64,000 bases of DNA from Elizabethkingia argenteiflava. GTDB taxonomy: Bacteria > Bacteroidota > Bacteroidia > Flavobacteriales > Weeksellaceae. The notes beneath the pieces were generated by a model. The model searched no databases, was not told the DNA's origin, and saw only the letters and a program-made list of their open reading frames with translations. The position numbers were made by a program, and so were the translations under genes. Positions 35,944 to 45,546 of this stretch are shown here, one piece after another; the first letter of the stretch is position 1; the number at the start of each line of letters is the position of its first letter. Location: the NCBI RefSeq assembly GCF_009904105.1, contig NZ_JAAABJ010000641.1:87379-151378 (forward strand), in the 5' to 3' direction.

Positions 35944-36420
35944 ATGAGAAAGACAAAAGCTAAAAAAAGACCTTTGCTACCAGATCCAAAATTTAATGAT
36001 CAATTGGTAACAAGATTTGTAAATAACCTGATGGTGGATGGTAAAAAATCCATCGCTTTCAGAATATTCTACGATGCACTAGAAATCGTGGAGAAGAAAA
36101 AAGAAGATCAGGAGAAAAGCTCTCTTGAAGTGTGGAAAGATGCATTAACTAACGTAATGCCACATGTAGAGGTAAGATCCAGACGAGTAGGGGGGGCGAA
36201 CTTCCAGATTCCAATGCCCATCCGTGCAGACAGAAAAATCTCTATGGCGATGAAGTGGTTGATAAAATATGCTACAGCTAGAAATGATAAATCTATGGCC
36301 CAAAAGTTAGCGGCAGAGATTATTGCTGCGGCTAAAGAAGAAGGAGCGGCGGTTAAGAAAAAGACCGATACGCATAAAATGGCTGAGGCGAATAAGGCAT
36401 TCTCACACTTTAAATTTTAA
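35944..36420 (+). CDS. rpsG: 30S ribosomal protein S7
   Basis: A 158-residue primary binding protein of the 16S rRNA head. Clear S7 blocks are [19 protein letters not shown], the central [16 protein letters not shown] and MAKRLAAE-like [17 protein letters not shown]. Codons for RVGGAN include a G7 run, but this is an essential gene and the run is shorter than that in the porin. It lies between rpsL and fusA, 8 bases before the latter. Confidence 0.97.
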   Translation: MRKTKAKKRPLLPDPKFNDQLVTRFVNNLMVDGKKSIAFRIFYDALEIVEKKKEDQEKSSLEVWKDALTNVMPHVEVRSRRVGGANFQIPMPIRADRKISMAMKWLIKYATARNDKSMAQKLAAEIIAAAKEEGAAVKKKTDTHKMAEANKAFSHFKF

Positions 36421-36428
36421 TTTGTAAG

Positions 36429-38546
36429 ATGAGTAGAGATCTTAAATACACAAGAAATATTGGTATCGCTGCACACATCGATGCTGGTAAAACTACTACA
36501 ACAGAGCGTATACTCTTCTATACGGGAAAGACACATAAAATTGGTGAGGTTCACGAGGGTGCATCTACCATGGACTGGATGGAGCAGGAAGCAGAAAGAG
36601 GGATTACCATCACCTCTGCGGCGACTACTTGTAACTGGAATTTCCCAACAGATCAGGGTAAATCTTTACCAGAAACCAAAGGATACCATTTTAACATTAT
36701 TGATACTCCAGGACACGTTGATTTTACCGTAGAGGTAAACAGGTCTCTAAGAGTATTGGATGGATTGGTATTCTTATTTTCTGCAGTAGATGGAGTGGAA
36801 CCTCAGTCTGAAACCAACTGGAGATTGGCCGATAACTACAAGGTTGCCAGAATGGGATTCGTTAACAAAATGGATAGACAAGGAGCAGACTTCCTTAATG
36901 TGGTAAACCAGGTTAAAGATATGCTAGGGTCTAACGCGGTTCCAATCGTATTACCTATCGGTGCTGAAGAAGACTTCAAAGGAGTGGTTGACCTCATTAA
37001 AAATAGAGCGATTATCTGGCATGAAGAAACCCAGGGAGCTACTTTCGATGTGGTGCCTATTCCTGATGATATGAAGGAAGAAGTATTGGAGTACAGAGAA
37101 AAGTTAGTAGAAGCTGTTGCCGACTACGACGATACTTTAATGGAAAAATTCTTCGAAGATCCAGATTCAATCTCTGAAGATGAGATCAACGAAGCTTTGA
37201 GAAAAGCTACAATTGATCTGTCTATTATTCCGATGACTTGTGGATCCTCTTTCAAAAACAAAGGGGTGCAGTTTATGTTAGATGCTGTATGTAGATATCT
37301 TCCTTCGCCAATGGACAAGGATGATATTAAAGGTACAGACCCGAGAACAGATGCTGAAATTACGAGGAAACCAGATGTTAAAGAACCATTTTCTGCATTA
37401 GCATTTAAAATTGCTACCGATCCGTTCGTAGGTCGTTTGGCTTTCTTTAGAGCATATTCAGGTAGATTAGATGCTGGTTCTTACGTTTTGAATACAAGAT
37501 CTGATAATAAAGAGAGGATTTCTAGAATCTATCAAATGCACGCGAACAAGCAAAATCCTGTAGAGTATATCGAGGCAGGAGATATCGGTGCAGCAGTAGG
37601 TTTTAAAGATATTAAAACAGGAGATACTCTTTCCGATGAAAAGAATCCTATCGTTCTTGAATCCATGATCTTCCCAGATCCAGTAATCGGTATTGCGGTA
37701 GAGCCTAAAACTAAAGCAGACCAAGATAAACTAGGAAATGCATTAGCCAAGCTTGCTGAAGAAGATCCGACTTTCCAGGTGAAAACAGATGAAGCGTCAG
37801 GTCAAACCATTATCTCTGGTATGGGTGAACTTCACTTGGATATCATTGTAGACCGTTTGAGAAGAGAATTTAAAGTAGAAGTTAACCAAGGACAACCTCA
37901 GGTAGAGTACAAAGAATCTCTTACAGCTAAAGCAAGCCACAGAGAGGTGTACAAAAAGCAAACTGGTGGTCGTGGTAAATTTGCTGATATCGTATTTGAA
38001 CTAGGTCCTTCAGATGAAGGTAAATTGGGTCTTGAATTCATCAATGAAATTAAAGGGGGTAATATTCCTAAAGAATTTATACCTTCTGTAGAGAAAGGAT
38101 TTAAAGAAGCGATGAAGAACGGACCTCTAGCAGGATTCGAAATCGAAGGGATCAAAGTGACTCTTAAAGATGGATCTTTCCACCCGGTTGACTCTGACCA
38201 GTTGTCCTTTGAATTAGCGGCTAAGCTAGGCTTCAAAGAGGCGGGTAGAGCGGCTAAACCAGTTATCATGGAGCCTATCATGAAGCTGGAAGTGGTAACT
38301 CCAGAAGAATATATGGGGGATATTGTAGGCGACCTTAACAGAAGAAGGGGTATGGTAAACGGTATGGATGATAGAAACAATGCGAAAGTGATTAAAGCAT
38401 TCGTTCCTCTATCCGAAATGTTCGGTTATGTAACTTCATTAAGGACCTTGTCATCCGGTAGAGCTACATCTTCTATGGAATTTGAGAAATATGAACCAGC
38501 TCCGCAAAACGTTGCTGAGGATGTAATCGCAAAAGCAAGAGGTTAA
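36429..38546 (+). CDS. fusA: Elongation factor G
   Basis: A 705-residue translational GTPase that moves tRNA and mRNA through the ribosome. G motifs are clear: [15 protein letters not shown] (G1), [11 protein letters not shown] (G2), DTPGHVDFT (G3) and NKMDR (G4). Domain IV/V signatures ([18 protein letters not shown]) complete the full-length protein. Only one copy is seen, and tuf, which follows fusA in many bacteria, is absent; rpsJ comes next after 19 bases. The long open frame on the opposite strand is a shadow. Confidence 0.98.
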   Translation: MSRDLKYTRNIGIAAHIDAGKTTTTERILFYTGKTHKIGEVHEGASTMDWMEQEAERGITITSAATTCNWNFPTDQGKSLPETKGYHFNIIDTPGHVDFTVEVNRSLRVLDGLVFLFSAVDGVEPQSETNWRLADNYKVARMGFVNKMDRQGADFLNVVNQVKDMLGSNAVPIVLPIGAEEDFKGVVDLIKNRAIIWHEETQGATFDVVPIPDDMKEEVLEYREKLVEAVADYDDTLMEKFFEDPDSISEDEINEALRKATIDLSIIPMTCGSSFKNKGVQFMLDAVCRYLPSPMDKDDIKGTDPRTDAEITRKPDVKEPFSALAFKIATDPFVGRLAFFRAYSGRLDAGSYVLNTRSDNKERISRIYQMHANKQNPVEYIEAGDIGAAVGFKDIKTGDTLSDEKNPIVLESMIFPDPVIGIAVEPKTKADQDKLGNALAKLAEEDPTFQVKTDEASGQTIISGMGELHLDIIVDRLRREFKVEVNQGQPQVEYKESLTAKASHREVYKKQTGGRGKFADIVFELGPSDEGKLGLEFINEIKGGNIPKEFIPSVEKGFKEAMKNGPLAGFEIEGIKVTLKDGSFHPVDSDQLSFELAAKLGFKEAGRAAKPVIMEPIMKLEVVTPEEYMGDIVGDLNRRRGMVNGMDDRNNAKVIKAFVPLSEMFGYVTSLRTLSSGRATSSMEFEKYEPAPQNVAEDVIAKARG

Positions 38547-38565
38547 TTTTAAATTTAGATTAAAA

Positions 38566-38871
38566 ATGTCACAAAGAATCAGAATAAAACTAAAATCTTA
38601 CGATTACAACTTGGTTGACAAATCTGCTGAGAAAATCGTAAAAACAGTAAAGGCGACAGGAGCTATTGTTAATGGACCTATTCCTTTACCAACACATAAA
38701 AGAATCTTTACTGTGTTGAGATCACCACACGTTAACAAGAAATCCAGAGAACAATTCCAGCTATCCGCTCATAAGAGACTGATGGATATTTACTCTTCTT
38801 CTTCCAAAACAGTGGATGCACTCATGAAGCTCGAGCTTCCAAGTGGTGTAGATGTAGAGATTAAAGTGTGA
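38566..38871 (+). CDS. rpsJ: 30S ribosomal protein S10
   Basis: A 101-residue protein of the 30S head, also a partner of NusG in antitermination. [19 protein letters not shown], the loop [30 protein letters not shown] (seen in pieces) and [11 protein letters not shown] at the C terminus are typical. In many bacteria rpsJ heads the S10 operon; here it is the last gene of the str operon, followed by a strong terminator, and rplC begins only 2.7 kb later. Confidence 0.97.
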   Translation: MSQRIRIKLKSYDYNLVDKSAEKIVKTVKATGAIVNGPIPLPTHKRIFTVLRSPHVNKKSREQFQLSAHKRLMDIYSSSSKTVDALMKLELPSGVDVEIKV

Positions 38872-38896
38872 TACGTGCATACTTTGCCGTGATAAT

Positions 38897-38931
38897 AAAA
38901 AGCGCTCCATTTTCTGAATGGAGCGCTTTTA
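38897..38931 (+). terminator. Terminator after rpsJ
   Basis: Stem of at least 11 bp, AGCGCTCCATT/AATGGAGCGCT, with a 5-base loop, A run before and TTTTATT after. It separates the str operon from the S10 operon. Confidence 0.92.
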
Positions 38932-39103
38932 TTGTTTGAAAGGTGGAGTATAATAGGTTGAACTACACAGGTAATTCCTTGCGAATGTTTTTAGAGTTTT
39001 AAAACTCCAAAGAATATACATAAACAACGATTTTCGAGAAAAAAATATTATTTTTACGCCATTAAACAAGTATGAAGCAGTATTTGGGAAGAGTTTTTGG
39101 AAT

Positions 39104-39748
39104 ATGAAAAAAATAAAAACCTTAGTGAAGGGGGGGGTAGGTATTTTACTTTTTACTTCTTGTGGAACGCCATATGGTATTTCACTGAAAAATGGAGATC
39201 TATTGTTAGTAGTGGCTAATAATACTCCACTATCGGGTGCTATAGATAGGGTTACCCAAACTCCAAAATCTACCCACTACTCACATATGGGTATATTGGA
39301 GAAATCAGGTAAGGAGTATTGGGTCTTACATGCGGGACCTAGAAATGGCTCCGAAAGAATCCGTTTGGAAGAATTCCTTTATTACGAAAAGCAATCCGGT
39401 CAGGAGGCCATACATGTGTACCGCTTAAATGGTGAGTATAGAAGAAGTATTCCGAATGCTATACTAGAAGCTAAAAAATGGTTGGGTAAGCCCTATAACT
39501 ACACTTATATTCTTTCTGATGAAAGACTATACTGTTCAGATTTTGTGCAGCGAAGCTTTGCGAGAGATTCTATTTTCCGTTTGGAGCCCATGACTTTCGT
39601 CAATCCCAAAACGGGTAAAACAGATCTAGCCTGGCAAGACTTTTATAAACAACAAAAACTCGAAGTGCCCGAAGGTAAGCTGGGTTGTAATCCCAACGGT
39701 ATGGCGGCCTCCTCGAAAATTGAGTACATCGGAAGGATAAAAAAATAG
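39104..39748 (+). CDS. YiiX/YebB-like NlpC/P60-superfamily cysteine hydrolase, lipoprotein
   Basis: A 214-residue protein with lipoprotein signal (lipobox FTSC, Cys20). The permuted papain-like fold of YiiX proteins is suggested by GDLLLVVANN, STHYSHMGIL (His61), HAGP (His76) and LYCSDFVQRSF with the probable nucleophile Cys144. Relatives are thought to cut amide or ester bonds in peptides or lipids; the substrate is unknown. The signal-peptide codons 9-12 hold a G8 run (39130-39137) that could slip. It lies between rpsJ and rplC, an unusual place for it. Confidence 0.75.
   Translation: MKKIKTLVKGGVGILLFTSCGTPYGISLKNGDLLLVVANNTPLSGAIDRVTQTPKSTHYSHMGILEKSGKEYWVLHAGPRNGSERIRLEEFLYYEKQSGQEAIHVYRLNGEYRRSIPNAILEAKKWLGKPYNYTYILSDERLYCSDFVQRSFARDSIFRLEPMTFVNPKTGKTDLAWQDFYKQQKLEVPEGKLGCNPNGMAASSKIEYIGRIKK
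39130..39137 (+). repeat. Poly-G tract (G8) in the signal-peptide region of the YiiX-like gene
   Basis: Eight consecutive G residues read K-G-G-V near the start of the gene. A one-base slip would abolish the product. Shorter than the porin tract, so less likely to be a real switch. Confidence 0.8.
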
Positions 39749-39752
39749 AATA

Positions 39753-39899
39753 TTAAACCAATACAACGTATTTTGGGCATATAGTGCGAAGGATTTTCCA
39801 ATGAAGAGAGCAAATTTGTGTGATGATTACAGTAAGCTCAACATGGAGAGTTGTTGGGAGAGTTTCGTAGTCATTTTCAAAGTCTATTTCCTTTTTCAT
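39753..39899 (-). CDS. Possible small ORF, 48 residues
   Basis: An ATG-started frame on the minus strand reads MKKEIDFENDYETLPTT and then a more hydrophobic part to a stop at 39753, facing the YiiX-like gene. It is preceded by AT-rich DNA and no clear promoter box. Composition is protein-like but it matches nothing I know; it could equally be a remnant of a longer gene. Confidence 0.2.
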   Translation of the reverse strand: MKKEIDFENDYETLPTTLHVELTVIITQICSLHWKILRTICPKYVVLV

Positions 39900-40131
39900 T
39901 TAAATATTCAAATAACAAGATAAGGAAGGGGAATCCTTTACAAAATCAGTTGATCCTCAATTCTGCATTTGCGTTTTTATTCACACGCTCTATTGAATAG
40001 CATTCTTTTTAAAAGAGCTTATATCTTATATGGGGGATGTTAAATTAGAGAGAAATGATGATCGTTCTAGGGTTTTCTGATGATCATTTAAAGTTTTATT
40101 TCCATCATGTACTCTCCCCATAATTAGAATT
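39900..40131. other. Gene-free gap before the DUF3078 terminator
   Basis: With 39753-39899 this forms a 380-base stretch with no supported gene. Nothing recognisable was found. Confidence 0.5.
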
Positions 40132-40161
40132 AAAAAAGCTCCCTTATATTAAGAGAGCTTT
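40132..40161 (-). terminator. Terminator of the DUF3078 gene
   Basis: On the minus strand AAAGCTCTCTTAA pairs imperfectly with TTAAGGGAGCTTT-like sequence (stem AAAGCTC/GAGCTTT at the base) and is followed by TTTTTT. It lies about 27 bases after the stop codon. Confidence 0.85.
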
Positions 40162-40187
40162 ATACTGATATAGTGGTGATTTTTGTA

Positions 40188-41108
40188 TTATGATTTATGT
40201 TGCCATTCTTTATGGCGAGCGCTTTCGCTACGCTTAGTACCTCTATTAATATTATACGCAAAGCCAACCCCCAATGTTTGTTTTAACTGAGTCTTCTGGA
40301 TCTGGTTGTGATCGTACAGAAGGTCTAAGGTAAGATTGGCGGAAATGTATTTGTTAATTTTCATATTGAGAATACCGCTATAGTTAAGTACCAAGCGCTC
40401 TGGATGATCTAAGTAATTGGAGAACACAGATGCGTTATTGATTAAAGAGATATTGTCCATAAGCTGTACTTTGTAAACAGCTGTTCCCAAGAAACCAAAT
40501 TGAAATAGAGAAGAATCTCCATCATGTTTAAGCCCGTAGTTCCCTTCTTTTTGTAAATCCTTATCGGTTACAAATGTCCAGCGTGCATTAGCAGGGCGGA
40601 GTGTCATAGTGAAGTTGTCGTGAGGTCTATAAGTGACACCGACCCCTACATTTAGATAGCCCGGAGCCATAAAATTAGAAATCTTTGGAGCATCAGGATT
40701 GTTACCGTCTTCATAACCTGGTGCAAATTGAGATTGAAAACCTACACCTCCTGAAAAATACCAATGTTTAGCAAATTCACGACCGTAGTTACTACTCAGG
40801 TTAATAAAATCTTGGGTTTTACGATGTCCTGTACCTTTTGTATTGTTTTGTCCGTAGCCTAAGTTAACATTGTTTTCCCAGAGGTCTTTACCTTTTTCAT
40901 AGGTGAAATTATAATTCGTGGAAGCCAGCCAGCCTACATTATTAGCTCCCCCTCCGATCCAGTTAGAGAAAGCTGTCTGATTTAACATTACAGTATTCTG
41001 TCCAGTGATAGACCACGCTTTTGTGGTATCATTCTTAGGTAGGGTTTGCTGGGCGCTAAGCGTCGCAATCCCTATAAACGCGAAAATGGATAATAAGGAA
41101 TTTTTCAT
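40188..41108 (-). CDS. DUF3078-family outer-membrane barrel protein
   Basis: A 306-residue protein with a signal peptide (1-19, ending LSAQ) and then beta-strand-rich sequence. WSITGQNTVMLNQTAFSNWIGGG-type N-terminal sequence (seen as NTVMLNQTAFSNWIGGGANN) is the hallmark of this Bacteroidota family. The strand pattern with aromatic ends suggests an outer-membrane barrel of about 12 strands. The function is unknown. It is transcribed against the ribosomal genes on both sides and has its own terminator. Confidence 0.82.
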   Translation of the reverse strand: MKNSLLSIFAFIGIATLSAQQTLPKNDTTKAWSITGQNTVMLNQTAFSNWIGGGANNVGWLASTNYNFTYEKGKDLWENNVNLGYGQNNTKGTGHRKTQDFINLSSNYGREFAKHWYFSGGVGFQSQFAPGYEDGNNPDAPKISNFMAPGYLNVGVGVTYRPHDNFTMTLRPANARWTFVTDKDLQKEGNYGLKHDGDSSLFQFGFLGTAVYKVQLMDNISLINNASVFSNYLDHPERLVLNYSGILNMKINKYISANLTLDLLYDHNQIQKTQLKQTLGVGFAYNINRGTKRSESARHKEWQHKS

Positions 41109-41501
41109 GTATAATTATAATAATGTTAGCTGATTTTAATGAGGTAAATGTATTAATAATTTTTAACAAATAATAATATTTATGTTAAAGTTTCGTGGTC
41201 ATTGAGGCTTCATCTGCTTTTGAAAAGCCTTGTAAATTAAGATATGCGAAATATTTTATTTATAGTTTTTTGTAACCTAAGTTACCTATTTGTGGGAATT
41301 TCTGGTTTCTGGGATCGCGATGCGCTAGGATTTATAGATAGAATGTTGAGCCATAGTAAATGCCGAGAAAAGTTTTTTTTATGAAGGAGATTTAATGTAG
41401 AGGTGTTAAAAAATGTCATTTTTTATTGGGTCAATCCTAAGATGTGTATCGCGATATAAATTTATAACTCGCAAAAAATCAAACAATTTCTCACTAAAAT
41501 A
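41109..41501. other. Gene-free gap between DUF3078 and the S10 promoter
   Basis: About 390 AT-rich bases; the left part must hold the DUF3078 promoter but no good TANNTTTG box was found there. No gene seen. Confidence 0.5.
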
Positions 41502-41532
41502 TTTGTAGAATAGAAAAAAAATCCTACATTTG
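41502..41532 (+). promoter_or_regulatory. Promoter of the S10-spc-alpha ribosomal operon
   Basis: TTTG at 41502-41505 and TACATTTG at 41525-41532 are 19 bases apart, a strong Bacteroidota promoter. The start site would be near 41539. Confidence 0.82.
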
Positions 41533-41539
41533 CACACTC

Positions 41540-41636
41540 ATTTTGGGGAAGAAGTATGCCTATTTCAGACATAGTACATAGCAGGACTCCCTAAAGTGTT
41601 GATTTTTAAGTAAAATAATAGATATATAATTTAATA
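41540..41636 (+). promoter_or_regulatory. ~97-base leader of rplC, possibly structured
   Basis: Before the rplC ATG lies a leader much longer than those of other genes here. TTTTGGGG near 41551 can pair with TCCCTAAA near 41590 with one mismatch, closing a loop that includes TATGCC and GACATAGTACATA. This could be a site for feedback by a ribosomal protein (in E. coli L4 controls the S10 operon), but no known leader motif is recognised. Confidence 0.3.
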
Positions 41637-42263
41637 ATGTCAGGTATTATCGGTAAAAAAATCGGAATGACATCTTTGTTTAACGAAGAAGGGAAAAATA
41701 TCCCTTGTACAGTTATTCAAGCAGGTCCATGTTCGGTTTTACAGGTCAGAACCATTGAAAAGGATGGCTATAAGGCTGTTCAGTTAGGTTTCGATGACAA
41801 GAGTGAGAAAAACGTTTCTAAAGCGTTGGCTGGTCATTTTAAAAAGGCTGGTTCAGCCCCTAAAGCTAAGTTGGCAGAATTCTATAGAGAATTCGTTGAC
41901 GAAGTGAAGGTGGGAGAAGATGTAACTGTAAAGCTATTTACAGAAGGTGAGTATGTGGACGTAACAGGTACGTCTAAAGGTAAAGGCTTCCAGGGGGTTG
42001 TTAAGAGACATGGCTTCGGCGGTGTAATGCAAGCGACTCACGGTCAGCATAACAGATTGAGAGCTCCGGGTTCTATCGGTGCGGGATCTGACCCTTCAAG
42101 AGTATTTAAGGGAATGCGTATGGCTGGAAGAATGGGAGGTAAACAGGTAACTGTACAGAATCTCCAGGTGTTAAAAGTAGATGAAGAGCAAAATCTTTTA
42201 GTTGTAAAAGGTGCTATTCCGGGAGCTAAAAATTCTTATGTAATTGTCAGAAAATGGAACTAG
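41637..42263 (+). CDS. rplC: 50S ribosomal protein L3
   Basis: A 208-residue early-assembly protein near the peptidyl-transferase centre. [18 protein letters not shown] at the N terminus and the long loop region [18 protein letters not shown] with [18 protein letters not shown] are typical. First gene of the S10 operon, normally preceded by rpsJ, which here sits 2.7 kb upstream behind a terminator. Its end overlaps rplD by 10 bases, so translation is coupled. Confidence 0.97.
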   Translation: MSGIIGKKIGMTSLFNEEGKNIPCTVIQAGPCSVLQVRTIEKDGYKAVQLGFDDKSEKNVSKALAGHFKKAGSAPKAKLAEFYREFVDEVKVGEDVTVKLFTEGEYVDVTGTSKGKGFQGVVKRHGFGGVMQATHGQHNRLRAPGSIGAGSDPSRVFKGMRMAGRMGGKQVTVQNLQVLKVDEEQNLLVVKGAIPGAKNSYVIVRKWN

Positions 42264-42883
42264 TAGTATTAAATACATCAGGAAAAGAAACCGGAAGAAA
42301 AGTAACTCTAGACGAATCAGTATTCGGTATAGAGCCAAATCAGCATGCGGTTTACTTAGAGGTTAAGCAATATCTTGCTGCACAGAGACAAGGGACTCAT
42401 AAATCTAAAGAAAGAAGCGAAATTACAGCTTCTACAAGAAAGCTTAAAAAGCAAAAAGGATCAGGTTCTGCTCGTTATGGAGATATTAAATCTCCTACCT
42501 TTAAAGGAGGGGGTAGGGTGTTTGGACCTAAGCCAAGAGATTACCGTTTTAAGCTGAATAAAGCGATCAAGAGGTTGGCTAAAAAATCTGTTCTTTCTCA
42601 GAAAATGAGAGATAATAGTATCAAAGTTTTGGAGAATCTAAGTTTCGATGCGCCTAAGACTAAAGAGTTTATCAATCTATTGAACGCTTTGGAATTAAAT
42701 GGTAAAAAATCGTTATTCATTATTCCTGAAACGAATAAGAATGTTTATTTGTCTTCAAGAAACTTACCTAAAACAAAAGTACTGAACTATAATGAGATTA
42801 GTTCTTATGATTTGATAAATGCGGGTGATATTGTATTCTTTGAAGGTGCTGTAGAAAAATTCCAGGAAAACTTAAAGAAATAA
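42254..42883 (+). CDS. rplD: 50S ribosomal protein L4
   Basis: A 209-residue protein that lines the exit tunnel with its loop ([32 protein letters not shown]). [20 protein letters not shown] at the start is typical. In E. coli L4 also represses the S10 operon; whether that holds here is unknown, though the long rplC leader would be the place. Overlaps rplC by 10 bases and is followed by rplW after 9. Confidence 0.97.
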   Translation: MELVVLNTSGKETGRKVTLDESVFGIEPNQHAVYLEVKQYLAAQRQGTHKSKERSEITASTRKLKKQKGSGSARYGDIKSPTFKGGGRVFGPKPRDYRFKLNKAIKRLAKKSVLSQKMRDNSIKVLENLSFDAPKTKEFINLLNALELNGKKSLFIIPETNKNVYLSSRNLPKTKVLNYNEISSYDLINAGDIVFFEGAVEKFQENLKK

Positions 42884-42892
42884 TCAAAAGCT

Positions 42893-43183
42893 ATGTCAGT
42901 AATTATTAAACCAATTATATCAGAAAAAGCAACTTCTCAAGCTGATCTTAGTGGGCTTTATACATTCTTAGTGGATACTAAGGCTAATAAAATCCAAATT
43001 AAAGAGGCGGTAGAAGAAGCATATGGTGTAAAAGTAGCAGACGTACGCACAATGATTTATGCACCTAAGGTTTCTGCAAAACACACTAAAAAAGGATTAC
43101 AGGTAGGAAAAACCAATAAACTGAAAAAAGCTTTAGTTCAGTTAGTAGAAGGTGAAACTATCGATATTTTCGCAACGAATTAA
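42893..43183 (+). CDS. rplW: 50S ribosomal protein L23
   Basis: A 96-residue protein at the tunnel exit, the docking site for trigger factor and SRP. IIKPIISEKATSQ, YTFLVDTKANKIQIKEAVEEAYGV and KVADVRTMIYAPK are the family blocks. Length is normal. It lies in the order rplD-rplW-rplB with a 19-base gap to rplB. Confidence 0.96.
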   Translation: MSVIIKPIISEKATSQADLSGLYTFLVDTKANKIQIKEAVEEAYGVKVADVRTMIYAPKVSAKHTKKGLQVGKTNKLKKALVQLVEGETIDIFATN

Positions 43184-43202
43184 TTAATTATAAACAATAG
43201 TA

Positions 43203-44024
43203 ATGTCTGTTAGAAAATTAAAACCTATCACCCCAGGACAGAGATTCAGAATTGTAAACAATTTTGAGGAAATTACTACCAATAAGCCAGAGAAATCTTT
43301 GACAGTTGGTATTAAAAAGTCAGGTGGACGTAACAATACGGGTAAAATGACCATGCGTTACACTGGCGGTGGACACAAGAAAAAATACAGAATTATCGAC
43401 TTCAAGAGAAATAAATTCAATATTGAAGCGACTGTAAAAACTGTAGAATACGATCCGAATAGAACTGCTTTTATCGCTCTATTAGAGTATGCAGACGGAG
43501 AGAAGAGATATATTGTAGCTCCTAATGGTATTAAAGTAGACCAAAAAGTGATATCTGGTGAGAATGTTGCTCCTGAAGTAGGAAATGCAATGAAGTTGAA
43601 AAACATGCCATTAGGTACTGTGGTTTCTTGTATTGAAATGCGTCCGGGTCAGGGGGCTATTTTAGCAAGAAGTGCCGGATCTTCAGCACAGTTGACCTCT
43701 CGAGATGGTAAATACGCAATTGTTAAATTACCTTCAGGGGAGTCGAGAATGATTTTAGTAGAATGTATGGCGATGATTGGTTCTGTATCTAACTCAGATC
43801 ACCAGCTTACCGTATCAGGTAAAGCAGGTAGAAGCAGATGGTTAGGCAGACGTCCAAGAACAAGAGCTGTAGTAATGAACCCAGTAGATCACCCAATGGG
43901 TGGTGGTGAAGGACGTTCTTCAGGTGGTCACCCAAGATCTAGAAACGGTAAGCCGGCAAAAGGTTACAAGACCAGAAAGAAAAACAAAGTGTCTAACCGT
44001 TACATCGTATCTAAAAGAAAATAA
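43203..44024 (+). CDS. rplB: 50S ribosomal protein L2
   Basis: A 273-residue rRNA-binding protein needed for subunit association and peptidyl-transfer. [19 protein letters not shown] near the N terminus and the conserved C-terminal [18 protein letters not shown] with [11 protein letters not shown] are intact, including the conserved histidine. Only 2 bases separate it from rpsS, so the two are tightly coupled. Confidence 0.98.
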   Translation: MSVRKLKPITPGQRFRIVNNFEEITTNKPEKSLTVGIKKSGGRNNTGKMTMRYTGGGHKKKYRIIDFKRNKFNIEATVKTVEYDPNRTAFIALLEYADGEKRYIVAPNGIKVDQKVISGENVAPEVGNAMKLKNMPLGTVVSCIEMRPGQGAILARSAGSSAQLTSRDGKYAIVKLPSGESRMILVECMAMIGSVSNSDHQLTVSGKAGRSRWLGRRPRTRAVVMNPVDHPMGGGEGRSSGGHPRSRNGKPAKGYKTRKKNKVSNRYIVSKRK

Positions 44025-44026
44025 TT

Positions 44027-44305
44027 ATGGCAAGATCACTTAAGAAAGGACCTTTTATTCACCATACTTTGGAGAAGAAAGTTCAAGCAAATATAGAGTC
44101 TAGTAAAAAGACTGTGATTAAAACTTGGTCTAGAGCATCTATGATTTCTCCAGACATGGTAGGTCAAACTATTGCAGTGCACAATGGGAAGCAATTTATT
44201 CCTGTTTATGTTACTGAGAACATGGTAGGGCACAAATTAGGGGAGTTTTCACCAACACGCTCATTTAGAGGTCATGGTGGTAATAAAAACAAAGGAAGCA
44301 GATAA
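44027..44305 (+). CDS. rpsS: 30S ribosomal protein S19
   Basis: A 92-residue head protein that, with S13, touches the A-site t[43 protein letters not shown] and [16 protein letters not shown] are characteristic. The start 2 bases after the rplB stop suggests reinitiating ribosomes. rplV follows after 11 bases. Confidence 0.97.
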   Translation: MARSLKKGPFIHHTLEKKVQANIESSKKTVIKTWSRASMISPDMVGQTIAVHNGKQFIPVYVTENMVGHKLGEFSPTRSFRGHGGNKNKGSR

Positions 44306-44316
44306 AAGCAGAAATC

Positions 44317-44721
44317 ATGGGAAAAAGAAAACAAGATAGTGCTTTAGCAAGAAAAGCTGCAAATATGGACGTGGTAAAGGCATCTTTAAATGATTGTCCT
44401 TCCTCTCCGAGAAAAATGAGATTGGTTGCTGACATCATTAGAGGTGAGCAAGTAGATAAAGCTTTATATATCCTTAAATATTCTAAGAAAGAAGCATCTA
44501 ATAAATTAGAAAAATTACTTCTTTCTGCCATTGCTAACTGGCAAGTGAAAAATGAAGGTCAGGATATTGAAGAAGCAAATCTTTTTGTAAAAGAGATTTA
44601 CGTTGACAGCGCAAGACAATTAAAAAGATTGCGTCCTGCTCCACAGGGAAGAGGTTATAGAATCCGCAAGAGATCTAACCATGTAACTTTAGTTTTAGGT
44701 AACAAAACAGATAATCAATAA
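44317..44721 (+). CDS. rplV: 50S ribosomal protein L22
   Basis: A 134-residue protein of the exit tunnel and macrolide region. [39 protein letters not shown] and [21 protein letters not shown] (the beta-hairpin loop) are typical. No deletion in the loop, so no macrolide-resistance change is visible. The N terminus is a little longer ([18 protein letters not shown]) than in E. coli, as is common in Bacteroidota. Confidence 0.96.
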   Translation: MGKRKQDSALARKAANMDVVKASLNDCPSSPRKMRLVADIIRGEQVDKALYILKYSKKEASNKLEKLLLSAIANWQVKNEGQDIEEANLFVKEIYVDSARQLKRLRPAPQGRGYRIRKRSNHVTLVLGNKTDNQ

Positions 44722-44728
44722 TCAAGGT

Positions 44729-45445
44729 ATGGGACAAAAAACAAATCCAATAGGAAACAGATTAGGGATCATCAGAGGATGGGATTCTAACTGGTTTGGA
44801 GGTAACGATTTTGGAGATAGAATCGCTGAAGATTACAAAATCCGAAGGTACCTTGAGGCAAGATTAGCAAAAGGGGGTGTTTCTAGAATTTATATCGAGA
44901 GAACTCTTAAGTTGGTTACTGTAACGATCACCACTGCAAGACCTGGGCTTATCATTGGTAAAGGAGGACAGGAAGTAGATAAATTAAAAGAAGAGCTTAA
45001 GAAGATTACAAAGAAAGATATTCAGATCAACATCTTTGAAATCAAAAGACCAGAGCTTGATGCTATTTTAGTAGCTGAAAGCATTGCTAAGCAAATTGAA
45101 AACCGTATTTCTTATAGAAGAGCTGTTAAAATGGCGATTGCTTCAACCATGAGAATGGGTGCAGAAGGGATCAAAGTACAGATTTCGGGAAGGCTAAACG
45201 GTGCAGAAATGGCTAGAAGCGAGTCTTTTAAAGATGGTAGAATTCCATTGTCTACATTCCGTGCAGACATCGATTACCACTGGGCAGAAGCACACACTAC
45301 TTACGGTAGACTGGGTGTTAAAGTTTGGATTATGAAAGGTGAAGTTTACGGCAAAAGAGAGCTTTCTCCTCTTGTGGGACAACAGAAAAAATCATCTTCA
45401 GCCAGAGGCGACAGAGAAGGTAGAAGATCAAGAGATAAAAAATAA
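44729..45445 (+). CDS. rpsC: 30S ribosomal protein S3
   Basis: A 238-residue protein with an N-terminal KH domain ([20 protein letters not shown], the GxxG loop) and a C-terminal domain ([20 protein letters not shown]) at the mRNA entry site. The C terminus is a charged tail rich in Ser, Arg and Lys ([16 protein letters not shown]). A 101-base gap holding heptamer repeats separates it from rplP, wider than normal in this operon. Confidence 0.97.
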   Translation: MGQKTNPIGNRLGIIRGWDSNWFGGNDFGDRIAEDYKIRRYLEARLAKGGVSRIYIERTLKLVTVTITTARPGLIIGKGGQEVDKLKEELKKITKKDIQINIFEIKRPELDAILVAESIAKQIENRISYRRAVKMAIASTMRMGAEGIKVQISGRLNGAEMARSESFKDGRIPLSTFRADIDYHWAEAHTTYGRLGVKVWIMKGEVYGKRELSPLVGQQKKSSSARGDREGRRSRDKK

Positions 45446-45496
45446 TTATGAATTTTAGATTATGACTTTTGAATTTTAAATTACCGTTACTTTTTT

Positions 45497-45535
45497 AAAA
45501 TCTAAAATCTAAAATCTGAAATCTGAAATCTAAAA
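45497..45535 (+). repeat. Heptamer direct repeats AAATCTA/AAATCTG between rpsC and rplP
   Basis: Five tandem copies of a 7-base unit (AAATCTR with one variable base) fill this gap. The same unit is found in the rpmD-rplO gap (50280-50298), as a single copy in the rpsN-rpsH gap, and a shorter form (AAATCTA) just before eno. Confidence 0.85.
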
Positions 45536-45546
45536 TTTAAAGAATT

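Noticed and set aside
36190..36196. G7 run inside rpsG
   Set aside because: It lies in an essential gene and encodes a conserved Gly-Gly-Ala segment; at 7 bases it is at the background level for Gly-Gly codons and not a likely switch.
37898..38380. 160-codon open frame opposite fusA
   Set aside because: It is the antisense shadow of the fusA coding sequence; its Ser/Pro/Leu-rich composition reflects fusA codons.
36429..38871. Absence of tuf after fusA
   Set aside because: tuf is commonly elsewhere on the chromosome in Bacteroidota; not unusual.
45497..45535. AAATCTR tandem repeats as a CRISPR array
   Set aside because: Units are 7 bases and directly adjacent, with no spacers and no cas genes nearby.
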